A stretch of 64,000 nucleotides of DNA from Massilia sp. HP4 (GCF_005222695.1 NZ_STGG01000012.1:248001-312000), one strand, 5' to 3'; counted from the stretch's first letter, positions 42,871-54,663 are shown. Made by a program: numbers and translations. The notes: a model not told the origin generated them from the sequence alone.

Positions 42871-44298
42871 ATGGGCTCCACCTTCAAGAATTCCTGCCTC
42901 GTCGGCCTGGGCGTCATCGCCGGGGTCGGCCTGACCATGCAATTCTCGGCCCTCGCCTTCAAGCCGCCGGTCGAAGCCGGCATGCCGATCGCCGAGCTGC
43001 GCCAGCTGGCCGACGTCTACGGCGTCATCAAGTCCACCTATGTCGAACCGGTCGAAGACAAGGCCCTGCTGTCCGAGGCGATCGCCGGCATGGTCGCTTC
43101 GCTCGATCCGCATTCGGCCTACCTCGATCCGCGCGCCTACCGCGAGCTGCGCGAAGGCACCGAGGGCCGCTTTGTCGGCGTCGGCATCGAGATCGCCGTG
43201 AGCGAAGACGGCTATATCGAGATCGTCACCCCGATGGAAGATTCACCGGCCTACCACGCCGGCATCAAGGAGGGCGACCTGATCACCCGCATCGACGGCC
43301 ACCCGGTCCAGGGTACGCCGATCGACGACGCCATCAAGCGCATGCGCGGCGAGCCGGGCACGCGCGTCACGCTCACCGTCGCCCGCAAGGACGCGCCCGA
43401 GCCGCTCGATTTCACCATCGAGCGGCGCGAGATCGTGCAAAAGAGCGTCAAGGCGAAGATGGTCGAACCGGGCTACGCCTGGCTGCGCATCGCGCAATTC
43501 CAGGAGCCGACGGTGGACGATATGGCCGCCAAACTGCAGGCGCTGTACCGCGAAGACCCCGACCTGAAAGGCCTGGTGCTCGACTTGCGCAACGATCCGG
43601 GCGGCCTGCTGCAGGGAGCGATCGGCGTCGCCGCAGCCTTCCTGCCCAAGAACGCCGAAATCGTGTCGACCAACGGCCAGCTGCTTGAACAGCGCCAGCG
43701 CTTCTATGCCCGCCCCGAGTTCTACATGCTGCGCAGCGGCGCCGACCCGCTGGCCAGCCTGCCCCCGAGCTTCAAGGACTTGCCGATGGTAGTGCTGGTC
43801 AATACCGGCTCGGCCTCGGCGTCCGAGATCGTGGCCGGCGCCCTGCAAGACTACAAGCGCGCCGCCATCCTCGGCAGCCAGACCTTCGGCAAGGGCTCGG
43901 TGCAGACCATCCGCCCGATCGGGCGCGACGCCGCGGTCAAGCTGACCACGGCGCGCTACTTCACGCCGGCCGGCCGCTCGATCCAGGCACGCGGCATCGT
44001 GCCCGATTTCCCGGTCGACGAAACGCTCGAAGGCGACGGCCTGAACGCCCTGCGCATGCGCGAAGCCGACCTGCAGCACCACCTGTCGAACGGTTCCGGT
44101 CCAGAAGTCGCCACCCGCGAGGACGATATCGAAGAGCAGATGCGTCTGCTCGCCGAGGCGCGCACCCGCAAGCCGCTCGACTACGGCAGCGCGGACGACT
44201 TCCAGCTGGCCCAGGCCCTGCGCCACCTCAAGGGCGAGAAAGTCGTGCTATCCAAGCGCGCCAATGCCGCCACCACGCTGGCCCAGCAAGCGCACTGA
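42871..44298 (+). CDS. ctpA: S41 family carboxy-terminal processing protease
   Basis: A 475-residue periplasmic serine protease of the CtpA/Prc type. One N-terminal hydrophobic segment (about 7-30) is a signal anchor. A PDZ domain (about 85-170) has SPAYHAGIKEGDLITRIDG. The catalytic core has LVLDLRNDPGGLL, the nucleophile Ser in NTGSASASEI and the general-base Lys in TFGKGSVQT. It would cleave C-terminal tails of envelope proteins and may control murein hydrolases. ATG 42871 is used; an in-frame TTG at 42844 is less likely. It is not in an operon with the ketoacyl synthase, 110 bases downstream. Confidence 0.94.
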   Translation: MGSTFKNSCLVGLGVIAGVGLTMQFSALAFKPPVEAGMPIAELRQLADVYGVIKSTYVEPVEDKALLSEAIAGMVASLDPHSAYLDPRAYRELREGTEGRFVGVGIEIAVSEDGYIEIVTPMEDSPAYHAGIKEGDLITRIDGHPVQGTPIDDAIKRMRGEPGTRVTLTVARKDAPEPLDFTIERREIVQKSVKAKMVEPGYAWLRIAQFQEPTVDDMAAKLQALYREDPDLKGLVLDLRNDPGGLLQGAIGVAAAFLPKNAEIVSTNGQLLEQRQRFYARPEFYMLRSGADPLASLPPSFKDLPMVVLVNTGSASASEIVAGALQDYKRAAILGSQTFGKGSVQTIRPIGRDAAVKLTTARYFTPAGRSIQARGIVPDFPVDETLEGDGLNALRMREADLQHHLSNGSGPEVATREDDIEEQMRLLAEARTRKPLDYGSADDFQLAQALRHLKGEKVVLSKRANAATTLAQQAH

Positions 44299-44408
44299 AA
44301 CTCCCCGCTTGTCCCCTGCCGCGGCCGATTCCCACGCCCGCGCCGAGCGTGTAGAATCGGCGCATCTTGCGGGCAACCGCGCCTATTTTCCTTGAAAGTT
44401 TGCTGAAT

Positions 44409-45530
44409 ATGAAACCTGTCGTCATCAGCGGCACTGGCCTCTTCACGCCGCCGCACGCCATCTCGAACGACGAGCTGGTGACAGCCTTCAACGCCTATGT
44501 CGACCTGCACAACCGGGAGCACGCGGAGAAAATCGCAGCGGGCGAGGTGACGGCGCTGGAACCGTCGAGCAGCGGCTTCATCGAAAAGGCATCCGGCATC
44601 AAGTCGCGCTACGTGATGGAAAAGAGCGGCATCCTGGATCCGACCCACATGACGGCGCGCATCGCGGAACGGGCCGACGACGAGATCTCGCTGCAGGCCG
44701 AGATGTGCGTGGCGGCGGCGCGCGAAGCGCTGGCACGTGCCGGCAAAGAGCCGCAAGACATCGACATGGTGCTGGTCGCCTGCAGCAATATGCAGCGCGC
44801 CTATCCGGCGATGGCGGTCGAGGTGCAAGAGGCGCTGGGTATCGACGGCTTCGGCTTCGACATGAACGTGGCCTGTTCCTCGGCCACCTTCGGCATCGCC
44901 ACCGCGGTCGACGCGGTGCGCGGCGGCCGCGCCCGCGCGGTGCTGGTGCTGAACCCCGAGATTACCAGCGGCCACCTGAACTTCCGCGACCGCGACAGCC
45001 ATTTCATCTTTGGCGACGCCTGCACGGCAATCGTGATCGAGGCGGCGGAAACCGCGACCAGCGCGCATCAGTGGGAAATCCTCGACAGCCGCCTCAAGAC
45101 CAGCTTCTCGAACAATATCCGCAACAATTTCGGCTTCATGAACCGCTTCGACGAAGCGGGCATCGGCCAGCCGGATAAACTGTTCCGCCAGCAGGGCCGC
45201 AAGGTGTTCAAGGAAGTCTGCCCGATGGCGGCGCAGACCATCGCCGACACGCTGGCGGCGGCCGGCCTGGGCACGGCAGATGTTTCGCGCTACTGGCTGC
45301 ACCAGGCCAACCTGAACATGAACCTGCTGATCGTGCGCACCCTGCTGGGCCGCGATGCCGAGCCGGGCGAAGCGCCGGTGATCCTGGACAGCTACGCCAA
45401 TACCTCGTCGGCCGGCTCGATCATCGCCTTCCATACATACCAGGACGACTTGCCGGCGGGCGCCAATGGCGTCATCTGCTCGTTCGGCGCCGGGTATTCG
45501 ATCGGTTGCGTGGTCGTGCGCAAGAAATAG
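44409..45530 (+). CDS. Beta-ketoacyl-ACP synthase III
   Basis: A 373-residue thiolase-fold condensing enzyme. The KAS III triad is visible: Cys in [11 protein letters not shown], His in [11 protein letters not shown], Asn in [11 protein letters not shown]. It is longer than typical E. coli-type FabH (about 317) because of an insertion after the N-terminal strand ([19 protein letters not shown]). It therefore belongs to the longer proteobacterial group, and I do not assign fabH. It probably primes fatty acid or polyketide-like chains from acyl-CoA and malonyl-ACP. It stands alone, away from fatty acid genes, and converges on the phosphodiesterase-like gene. Confidence 0.92.
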   Translation: MKPVVISGTGLFTPPHAISNDELVTAFNAYVDLHNREHAEKIAAGEVTALEPSSSGFIEKASGIKSRYVMEKSGILDPTHMTARIAERADDEISLQAEMCVAAAREALARAGKEPQDIDMVLVACSNMQRAYPAMAVEVQEALGIDGFGFDMNVACSSATFGIATAVDAVRGGRARAVLVLNPEITSGHLNFRDRDSHFIFGDACTAIVIEAAETATSAHQWEILDSRLKTSFSNNIRNNFGFMNRFDEAGIGQPDKLFRQQGRKVFKEVCPMAAQTIADTLAAAGLGTADVSRYWLHQANLNMNLLIVRTLLGRDAEPGEAPVILDSYANTSSAGSIIAFHTYQDDLPAGANGVICSFGAGYSIGCVVVRKK

Positions 45531-45536
45531 GCTGGC

Positions 45537-45571
45537 AGGCACTGGACGGCGCCTTGCCACCCAGTGCCTGG
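45537..45571. terminator. Hairpin between convergent genes
   Basis: CAGGCACTGG pairs with CCAGTGCCTG over ten bases around a 15-base loop. There is no T-run on either side, so it may stop transcription only weakly or protect 3' ends. Confidence 0.4.
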
Positions 45572-45581
45572 ATGATAGCTG

Positions 45582-47081
45582 CTAAGCCATTGCCGGCTGG
45601 GAGACCGTCGTTGGCCCTGCCACCACAGCATCCTTGAGCAAGGGCGCCAGGCTCGCGCCACGGCGTTCTCCGGTGGCTGGCTTGTCGACGCCGAGAAGGT
45701 CGAGAAGGGTTGGATAGACGTCCAGAATCGACACCAGCGATGCATGCCTGTCGCCGCTGCCACCCGTAATCCACAAGGCGCCGTGCGGGTGATGGCAACC
45801 GCTTTTCATCACGTCGATCGCGTACAGCATATCGCCGAACTTGACCTGCTTGCCCCCGAGCTGATCGTTGACCTGGCTGTCCTTGGCAACGCTGCCATGC
45901 AGGCCGCAACCGAAATACAAGGCGTTGTCTTCGGCGTCGCGTATGTCGATGACACGCTGTCCATTTTCAATGGTGAATGCCGAAAGCTGTTCACGTGCAG
46001 CCCGGACCTCTTCTGCGCTATTGAAACGCACGAGGTACTGGTTGGTCATGGTCGGACTGACTTCGGTGTAAGCAATATTCCACTGACGCAGGAAGCGTTC
46101 GACATCGTGCAGGCGATAGAACTTCTGTCCACCCTTGGACTCCAGGCGCAGGAAAGGCTGCTGGCTGAGCGCCGTCATGAACACCAGCCTGGCTCCGGTC
46201 GACTGCGCCAGTTCCAGGAATTCACCGACCAGCTTGTCCATCGCCTCGTAGCCAGACCGGATCGCATCGCCATACACCGACATCTCGTCAGCGCGCGGCT
46301 TGACCTCGAACGCATCGGGATCGTGATGGCGCCAATAGGCATGCTGCATGTGCGCGGTGCTGTTGATAAAGAAAGTAGCGAACGAGGGCCGGTTGCGCTT
46401 GTAGTACCAGCGGAAGACGTCGAACTGCATGAGATCGAGCAAGGATGCGCGCCGGTACGACAGGCGTCTGTCGCTGGTGCGTTCCACGACCAGCTGGGTA
46501 GCGAGCCTGCGGATCGTCGACAGGCGTAATCCATGCCCGAGCATATAGCCCAGGAAGCCTGCGTAGTCCTTTGCTGTCAACCGGTCGTTGGGATTCGAGT
46601 ATTCGCGCACGTTGCGGCTAACGAAGCGATTATACGTATTCAATTCGGCCGGGTAAGCGTCTCCGTTTTCGGTCCAGGGATCGCCAACGAACACTGAACC
46701 TGGTTTGGCGAAGCCACGCACATTCATTCCGGCAAAACAGCACACACTGCGTCCGGCCTGCATGAGCGTCTGATATATATCTTCATGCTTCGCATGCGCA
46801 CCTTCGGTCAAGTGATAGACCTGATGCTGGTCATACGCCAAGCCGGTGTGGGTCGAATACCACTGGATCCAGGGTTCCAGCTGGGCTGGATCTTTGACGT
46901 CGGCCTCGGTCACGAATACATCGCTCTGCTGGTGCAAGCGCTTGAAATTCGGTAAGCGGCCCTCGTTCATCCAACGGTCGAGCAGCGATGGGCACAACTC
47001 GTTGAATTCCATGACGATGACATTGTCGGCGCTCCTGGCGACGACTGGCGGAACGTAAGGGGTGTTGATAATCGCCTCCAT
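45582..47081 (-). CDS. Alkaline-phosphatase-superfamily protein (phosphodiesterase-like)
   Basis: A 499-residue protein of the type I phosphodiesterase/alkaline phosphatase fold. VIVMEFNELCPSLLDRWM starts the domain. Later features are STAHMQHAYWRHHDPDAF, in the position of the metal-binding histidines, GDAIRSGYEAMDKLVGEFLE and a C-terminal SILDVYPTLLDLLGVDKP, where DVYPTLL is characteristic. The classical early D-[ST] nucleophile motif is replaced by EFNELCP, so the reaction is uncertain. No signal peptide is seen. It is the last of three minus-strand genes with a deacetylase and an uncharacterised protein, which suggests surface glycan or phospholipid-linked modification. ATG 47081 is preferred to TTG 47156; neither has a clear ribosome site. 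Confidence 0.82.
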   Translation of the reverse strand: MEAIINTPYVPPVVARSADNVIVMEFNELCPSLLDRWMNEGRLPNFKRLHQQSDVFVTEADVKDPAQLEPWIQWYSTHTGLAYDQHQVYHLTEGAHAKHEDIYQTLMQAGRSVCCFAGMNVRGFAKPGSVFVGDPWTENGDAYPAELNTYNRFVSRNVREYSNPNDRLTAKDYAGFLGYMLGHGLRLSTIRRLATQLVVERTSDRRLSYRRASLLDLMQFDVFRWYYKRNRPSFATFFINSTAHMQHAYWRHHDPDAFEVKPRADEMSVYGDAIRSGYEAMDKLVGEFLELAQSTGARLVFMTALSQQPFLRLESKGGQKFYRLHDVERFLRQWNIAYTEVSPTMTNQYLVRFNSAEEVRAAREQLSAFTIENGQRVIDIRDAEDNALYFGCGLHGSVAKDSQVNDQLGGKQVKFGDMLYAIDVMKSGCHHPHGALWITGGSGDRHASLVSILDVYPTLLDLLGVDKPATGERRGASLAPLLKDAVVAGPTTVSQPAMA

Positions 47082-47265
47082 ATCGGGTGAGGGTCCAAAC
47101 CGTGAGCGATCGATCTGTGACGGGGGTGGTCCGGCAAGCGTAGCATAGCCGCTCAACGAAATCCACGAATTTCGTTGTAATTTTCATATTGTAAATTGTT
47201 GAGCGCTATCTCCCTGGACGGCGCTAACGATCAGAGATGAGCCCTGATTGTTCGTGTCTCCGGCA

Positions 47266-47997
47266 CTACAGCGAGGCGAATACTCCGGCGACCGTTTCAA
47301 CCGCGAGTCCGCGCTGGGCCACAAGCGAGAGCACCTGGTCGAACCTGGCCGGCGTGCAGCCAAAATCGGACGGCCGCGCGCATACATCGTGTGTGTAGAA
47401 TATCAGCCAGCCGTCATTTGCAACCGTCTCGTCCAGCAGCATGCGAACCGTATCGAGTTGCGTGGATTCATAGATCGGATTGGCCTTCAACAGATTCAGG
47501 TCGGCCCGGCCATGATTGACCCCGCGTTGCACGGTGCGCAACGTATCGAAGCTGCCGCTGAATACATTCAAAGCCGAGGCATCGTAGGCGCCGAACGGAA
47601 AGGCGAAGCTGCGGTTTCCATCGGCTGGCGCGAGCGCGTCGGCACTGGCTTTCAGCTCGCGCTTGAGCACTGCCTTCGGCGCGCCCTGGCAACGCAGATG
47701 CGAATCGGTGTGGTTCCCGATCTCGTGCCCTCTTGCGTGCAATGCCATCACGCTGGCCAGGTCCGCGATCTGTCCGACATTGCTGTCATGCCCTGCCAGG
47801 GCCGTGGACAAATAAAACGTACCGCGCCATCCCCGTTCCTCGAGCATCGCAGCGCCGTCCAGGGCCGAGTGCGGAAAATCGTCGAAAGTGAATGAAACCG
47901 CGCCACCCTTGTACACGATATCGCGTTCGCGCCTGTTCAATAGCCGATAGCGCCGCGTTTCGAATGCGCTTACTGCACGATCAATGACTGCGTTCAT
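47266..47997 (-). CDS. Polysaccharide deacetylase (NodB-like)
   Basis: A compact 243-residue carbohydrate esterase 4 domain. VSFTFDDFPHSA holds the catalytic Asp pair, HEIGNHTDSHLRC gives the metal H-x3-H and SFAFPFGAYD is motif 3. WLIFYTHDV near the C-terminus carries the late catalytic histidine. It lacks a signal peptide or membrane segment. Its start overlaps the upstream uncharacterised gene by 17 bases, so both are translated together. It probably acts on an N-acetylated sugar or intermediate; the substrate is unknown. It is distinct from the other two deacetylases in the window, which are longer. Confidence 0.9.
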   Translation of the reverse strand: MNAVIDRAVSAFETRRYRLLNRRERDIVYKGGAVSFTFDDFPHSALDGAAMLEERGWRGTFYLSTALAGHDSNVGQIADLASVMALHARGHEIGNHTDSHLRCQGAPKAVLKRELKASADALAPADGNRSFAFPFGAYDASALNVFSGSFDTLRTVQRGVNHGRADLNLLKANPIYESTQLDTVRMLLDETVANDGWLIFYTHDVCARPSDFGCTPARFDQVLSLVAQRGLAVETVAGVFASL

Positions 47998-48934
47998 ATT
48001 TCCTTGCCCATTCCATCAGTTTTTCCCTGGTCCAGATCATGGTCGCGCATACCGGCTTGTATTTACCCTCTTCGAACAGCTGGCGCCGCGTGGGCGAACG
48101 CTCCAGTGCACGTTGTGTATGGATGTCACCGCTGCCATCGACACGGAGAAACGCGCCATTCTCCATCGGAATACGCGAGAGATAAGCAAGCTTGGGGCTG
48201 ATCGTCTTGACTTGCGGGTCGTAATACCAGCTCGTACCGATGAAACCACGAATGTCCGGCATCAGCGCCATGAGCTGCGCAATCTGCAGGAAGCAGGCGA
48301 TCCTGCCTTCTTCGTTAAAACTTCCTGCCATCCTGCTATCCGCGTGAATCCTGACCAACGGCCCCAGGCCGCGCAGGTGCAGTTTGACGAATAGCAGGCA
48401 GCGAAGGTTTTCGACAAGCCCCTTGTTACGGTAAAGCGTGCGCGGCGCCCATACACGCAGATCGATGATCTGAGCCCCCAGGGGAAGCGATAGTCCCGAG
48501 GTCAGGCGCAAATCGCGGTCAAAATAGCTGGAACGCACATCGCCATACTCGGCATCACCCTGGCTCACGATCGACTGCGTCATATAGCGCACGGCATCGA
48601 TATACTGCAGCACGATCCCAGGCGGCAAAGCCCATGTTATCAAGTTCGCAGGCAGCGCCTCCAGGCGCGACGCGACGATGTGCTTGGCCAGCAGTCCGCT
48701 TTCTTCCGGGGACAAAGCGGCCAGTGTATCGAGATAAACCGATGGCAGCGAATCGAGCACATACAGCGATATCGGTCCATGCGACGCGTGCAGGGTGTCG
48801 ATATCCCTTGCCAGGTCAGCCAGCAGGCTGGAGAAACGCTCTTCGGCAAATTGGGCACATTGCTGCTTCTTTTGCCGGTAGGCGTCGTCGGCAAGCATCT
48901 GCTCGATGGCTGGGATCGCTATGTCGGTGGACAA
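47981..48934 (-). CDS. Uncharacterised protein, paralogue of the gene at 34549-35478
   Basis: A 317-residue protein that I cannot assign to a named family. Its C-terminal ~170 residues share the motif series FNEEG, G-SW-YDP, SP-LAYL, ATRR/PTRR-LFEEG-Y-P and IW-R with the product of 34549-35478. The N-terminal half differs more (LPPGIVLQYIDAVRYMTQ). No signal peptide or membrane helix is seen. The start is TTG 48934, supported by GGAGA a few bases upstream; ATG 48898 is the alternative. It overlaps the deacetylase gene, so the two products probably act on the same molecule. Confidence 0.82.
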   Translation of the reverse strand: MSTDIAIPAIEQMLADDAYRQKKQQCAQFAEERFSSLLADLARDIDTLHASHGPISLYVLDSLPSVYLDTLAALSPEESGLLAKHIVASRLEALPANLITWALPPGIVLQYIDAVRYMTQSIVSQGDAEYGDVRSSYFDRDLRLTSGLSLPLGAQIIDLRVWAPRTLYRNKGLVENLRCLLFVKLHLRGLGPLVRIHADSRMAGSFNEEGRIACFLQIAQLMALMPDIRGFIGTSWYYDPQVKTISPKLAYLSRIPMENGAFLRVDGSGDIHTQRALERSPTRRQLFEEGKYKPVCATMIWTREKLMEWARKYERSH

Positions 48935-49101
48935 GATTTCTCCAAAATGAAGGTAGATTTCAAGACGAGCCTGTAGCTTTGCACTGCCAACGATCTGAGG
49001 GCGCAGGTCTTGTCATTTGCTCAAGCGACAGTATATAGCTCATCCGTTCTACGAGTCTGACGGCATCGAACCGTGCGGCAGGGATTTACGCCCCCCGGCG
49101 G

Positions 49102-51171
<2,070 letters not shown>

Positions 51172-51178
51172 CTAAAGT

Positions 51179-51634
51179 TCAGGCCAGGTGGCTTTCGCGG
51201 TCGCGCAGTTCAGCGAAGCTCTCGATGCTGCCGATGCTGACCACCACCGGATTCAGGCTGGCGCCGGGCGACATCGGACGCCAAGCGAACTGCCATTCCT
51301 GTTCGCGCGCCTGGCCGGCGCTCTTGGTAAAGGCGGCGCCCAGCGGCGAACGGGTGCCGTACTCGATGGCGCCGTCGATGCCGGCCCAGTTGGGCAGCAT
51401 GCGCTGCACCGCGCGGTGCAGGCGCTCGCCGAATTCCTCGGTATTGTGGATCACCAGGCAGGCGTCGCTGGGCGTGATGACGTCGAACAGGCGCTTGTCC
51501 CAGACGGTGGAAAACGAGACGTTCAGGAAGCCGCCGTTGGGCTCCAGGCGGAACTGGCCGTTCTTGAGCGCGTTTTCGAGCTCGGTGCGCAGCGCGTAGC
51601 GGTGCAGGGTCGGCGGGCGTTGATAGTCGTGCAT
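51179..51634 (-). CDS. Hypothetical protein (151 aa)
   Basis: A soluble 151-residue protein that I do not recognise. It has an N-terminal basic stretch (MHDYQRPPTLHRYALRTEL), a beta-strand-rich middle (FRLEPNGGFLNVSFSTVWDKRLFDVI) and WAGIDGAIEYGTRSPLGAAF. The Trp- and Pro-rich C-terminal part (EQEWQFAWRPMSPGASLNP) has no signal or membrane segment. ATG 51634 is used because the upstream in-frame reading is a poor Arg/Cys/Ser-rich stretch. It lies 22 bases after the DUF2721 gene in the same direction, so the two may be co-transcribed. Confidence 0.75.
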   Translation of the reverse strand: MHDYQRPPTLHRYALRTELENALKNGQFRLEPNGGFLNVSFSTVWDKRLFDVITPSDACLVIHNTEEFGERLHRAVQRMLPNWAGIDGAIEYGTRSPLGAAFTKSAGQAREQEWQFAWRPMSPGASLNPVVVSIGSIESFAELRDRESHLA

Positions 51635-51656
51635 AAGATTCTTTCGTGCCGCGCCG

Positions 51657-52130
51657 TCAAGCCTGTGGCGATGGCGGTGGCGGCGGTGGCTGCATGAGCA
51701 TGATCTGCTGGTGCTGCATGCGCATGAAGCGCGAGGCGATGAAGATCTCGCGCAAAAAATAGACAAAGCTGCTGATCAGGCCAAGCATCGCGAACACGAA
51801 GCAGGCGGCGATGTACTGGTCGAGCGGAATGCCGGTGGTATCGCCCGCGAACAGCATCGCGATGACCACGCACACCAGCAGGCCGCAGGCGGTGCTGGAG
51901 GCGATCGCGAAGTTGATCAGGTGCGAGCGCTGGTAGAGCAGTTCGAGTTCGCTGGAGAACTCGGCGTTGGGGCTGACCTTGAGCCGGTCCTCGAGCACCC
52001 GCGTGCGGTCGATGATGCGCGCCAGGCGGTTGGTCAGCACGGTCAGCTTGGTGGCCACGCCGGTGAGCAGAAAAACCGGGGCGATCGCCAGCTGGATGAC
52101 GTGGCCGATGTCGCTGATCTGGATATTCAT
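51657..52130 (-). CDS. DUF2721 family membrane protein
   Basis: A 157-residue protein with three predicted membrane segments (about 8-30, 72-95 and 102-125), typical of DUF2721: an N-terminal IGHVIQLAIAPVFLLTGVATKLTVLTNRLARIIDRTR, where the NRLARIIDR segment is the family's signature. It ends in a Gln/Met-rich helix and a proline run (about seven P). The function is unknown. ATG 52130 begins the signature. It is followed by the 151-residue hypothetical gene. Confidence 0.88.
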   Translation of the reverse strand: MNIQISDIGHVIQLAIAPVFLLTGVATKLTVLTNRLARIIDRTRVLEDRLKVSPNAEFSSELELLYQRSHLINFAIASSTACGLLVCVVIAMLFAGDTTGIPLDQYIAACFVFAMLGLISSFVYFLREIFIASRFMRMQHQQIMLMQPPPPPPSPQA

Positions 52131-52239
52131 AAGAACACGTTCGTATTGTTGTAGTGTGTCTGGCCGTAGGGTTGGCGGCTCGCCGCCGACGCGTCCAACC
52201 CCACGACGCATAGTGTAACAGCCCGCATCATGGTTCCCC

Positions 52240-53196
52240 TCATTCGAAGCGCCGATGCCGCTTGAACTGCTCGGTCGCCGCCACCAGCGCGCGCGCAATC
52301 CCCGCCTCCAGCGCCCCGTGCCCCGCATCGGCGATCATCTCCAGCTTCGCCCCCGGCCACGCCGAATGCAGACGCCAGGCAGACAACGGCGGACAGATCA
52401 CGTCATAACGCCCCTGCACGATCAGGGCCGGCAGGTGGACGATGCGCCCCAGGTCGCGCAGCAGCTGGTCTTCTTCAAGGAAGGCGCCATTGAGCATGTA
52501 ATGCGATTCGAGCCGGCCCACGCCCAGGTCGAGCGTATCGTTCGACACTTCCTCGGGCTGCGGCAGCAAGAACACGCGCCGGCCCTCGAAGCGGCTCCAG
52601 GCGCGCGCCGCCGGCCAGTAGACCTTGGGATCGTGGCACAGCAGGCGGCGCGCATAGGCTTTCAACAGGTCGTCCCGCTCATCGAGCGGGATCGGAGCGA
52701 CGAATTCCTCGTACAGCTCGGGATAGAACCAGCGTACCTCGTTGATGAACCAGTCGACTTCGGCGCGGGTGCACAGGAAGATCCCGCGCAGCACGAAGCC
52801 CAGGCAGCGCGCGGGATGGGCCTGGCCATAGGCCAGCGCCAGGGTCGAGCCCCAGGAACCGCCGAACACCAGCCACTGCTCGACGCCGAACAGCGCGCGC
52901 AGGCGCTCGATGTCCTCGATCAGCAGCTGGGTCGTGTTGTTGCGCCACTCGCCCAGCGGCGTCGACTTGCCGGCGCCGCGCTGGTCGAACAGGATCACGC
53001 GGTAGGCGCGCGGATCGAAGAAGCGGCGGTGCTGGGGCGACAGGCCGGCGCCGGGGCCGCCGTGCAGGAACAGCACCGGGATGCCGTCCGGATTGCCGAC
53101 TTCTTCCCAGTAGATCGTGTGCATCTCGTCGACCGCCAGCATGCCGTGGCGGATGGGCTGGATCGGCGGGAACAGCGACGGCGGCGTGACGGGCAT
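52240..53196 (-). CDS. pip: Prolyl aminopeptidase
   Basis: A 318-residue alpha/beta hydrolase that removes N-terminal proline from peptides in the cytoplasm. The family start PPIQPIRHGMLAVDEMHTIYWEEVGNPDG, the oxyanion LHGGPGAG, FDQRGAGKSTP and the nucleophile elbow FGGSWGSTLAL are all visible, with the late catalytic His in ADAGHGALE. ATG 53196 (MPVTPPSLF) fits the family; a GTG at 53247 would add 17 unusual residues. The closely spaced D-amino-acid-deaminase-like gene lies upstream with the same orientation. Confidence 0.94.
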   Translation of the reverse strand: MPVTPPSLFPPIQPIRHGMLAVDEMHTIYWEEVGNPDGIPVLFLHGGPGAGLSPQHRRFFDPRAYRVILFDQRGAGKSTPLGEWRNNTTQLLIEDIERLRALFGVEQWLVFGGSWGSTLALAYGQAHPARCLGFVLRGIFLCTRAEVDWFINEVRWFYPELYEEFVAPIPLDERDDLLKAYARRLLCHDPKVYWPAARAWSRFEGRRVFLLPQPEEVSNDTLDLGVGRLESHYMLNGAFLEEDQLLRDLGRIVHLPALIVQGRYDVICPPLSAWRLHSAWPGAKLEMIADAGHGALEAGIARALVAATEQFKRHRRFE

Positions 53197-53253
53197 GGCG
53201 GCTCTTGTTGGCAGTGATTCAAGAAGCCGATTGTAGCGTAACGACACCGGCTT

Positions 53254-54576
53254 TCAGAAGAAGGTATTGAGCGCGTAACGCACCGTGTAATCGTCGTCCA
53301 CCGCCAGCAGCAGCGGCCATTTGTCGAAGGTCGTGCAGGGATGCGAGATGCCGCAGCCGACCAGGTCGCCGACCGCCAGGCTGTCGCACAGCGGGTCGCC
53401 CTCGGGCAGCCGCAGGTAGGCGTGCTGGTCGTTCATCTTGACAATGGCGCAGCTGGCCGGCAGCCCGGCTGGCGCTCCATCGCCGTCGGGCCGCGCCGTG
53501 TGGAGCGGGACCGGCAGGTCGGCGTCATACGAAGCGTCGCGCTTGCCCATGGTGAGGATGGCCAGGGTCGGCTCGGGGCGCGACTGCACGCAGCTCCAGA
53601 CCTCGAGGGCGGGACGCAGCCCTTGCTCTTGCCCTCCCGCGCGCGCATCGAGCTCGGCGAGATGGCGCCCATACATGCCATGGTCGCTGGTCAGGTAGCA
53701 GCCGCTGCGCAGGATGGCGCGCACCGGGCGCGACAGGCCGGCGACGTCCTGGAAACCGCGCGCCACCAGGTCGAAATACGACGAACCGCCGGCCGAGACC
53801 AGGATCTCGGACGCGGCAAACCATCCCTCGGCATCGGCGCCGCGCACCAGCCCGACCAGCCGCGCCAGGAAATCGTCGACCTGGCGCAGGTCGGCGGCGC
53901 GGTCGTCGCTGACGAGCAGGCCCTCGTAGCCCTCGAAGCCGGCCAGCGCCAGGCCGTCGACGGCGGCGATCGCGCGCGCCACGGCCATCGCTTCCTGGTC
54001 GCTGCGGCAGCCGGCGCGCTTGCCGGCCAGGCCCAGCTCGACCAGCACCGGCAGCGGTCGCGCCAGCCTGTGCGCGGCAACCGCCTGCGCCAGGCGATCG
54101 ACGCCGACCTGCGAATCGGCCAGCACGATGCAGTCGAAATCCGGATCGCCCTGCAGCAGCGCCAGCAGCGCCGCGATATCGGCACGCGCCACCAGCTGGT
54201 TGGCCAGCAGCACCCGGCGCACGCCGAAGCGGTGGGCGACCTGCACCTGGGTCGCGGTGGCGAGGGTGATGCCCCAGGCGCCGTTGGCAAGCTGGGCGCC
54301 GAACAGCTGCGGGCTCATCGTGGTCTTGCCATGCGGCGCCAGGCTGACGCCGTGGCGTTCGCAGAAAGCGTGCATCCACGCAAGGTTATGGCGCAGAGCG
54401 GATTCCTTGAGCACGGCGACCGGGAAACTGGTGTCGCTGCGCAACACATTCCAGCCCTGCACACCGATCGCCCCCTGGCGCAGCGGCGCCTGCAAGGGCA
54501 GGCCCTTGATACCGGGAAGCAGCAATTGTTCGTCCAAGCTGGACAGGGCGAGGCCGCCATGGGGCAAGGTGTGCAT
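53254..54576 (-). CDS. Amino acid deaminase, D-serine dehydratase (DSD1)-like
   Basis: A 440-residue fold-type III PLP enzyme. The N-terminal barrel has the PLP Lys in LAPHGKTTMSPQLF, and the C-terminal beta domain has GCGISHPCTTFDKW, whose His and Cys are the likely zinc ligands of the DSD1/D-threonine-aldolase group. It probably eliminates water or cleaves a D-hydroxyamino acid; substrate choice between D-Ser, D-Thr and others is open. The ATG at 54576 has GGGAGAG six bases upstream. It diverges from the beta-helix gene across a region with two palindromes, and may be co-transcribed with pip, which starts 57 bases after its stop. Confidence 0.88.
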   Translation of the reverse strand: MHTLPHGGLALSSLDEQLLLPGIKGLPLQAPLRQGAIGVQGWNVLRSDTSFPVAVLKESALRHNLAWMHAFCERHGVSLAPHGKTTMSPQLFGAQLANGAWGITLATATQVQVAHRFGVRRVLLANQLVARADIAALLALLQGDPDFDCIVLADSQVGVDRLAQAVAAHRLARPLPVLVELGLAGKRAGCRSDQEAMAVARAIAAVDGLALAGFEGYEGLLVSDDRAADLRQVDDFLARLVGLVRGADAEGWFAASEILVSAGGSSYFDLVARGFQDVAGLSRPVRAILRSGCYLTSDHGMYGRHLAELDARAGGQEQGLRPALEVWSCVQSRPEPTLAILTMGKRDASYDADLPVPLHTARPDGDGAPAGLPASCAIVKMNDQHAYLRLPEGDPLCDSLAVGDLVGCGISHPCTTFDKWPLLLAVDDDYTVRYALNTFF

Positions 54577-54663
54577 GAGTCTCTCCCGGCAAATATCGAT
54601 GGATGCCATTGTAGATCGAGGCAGGGGCCAAGGTCCCTGGGGCCACCAATTGTGAAAAATACC

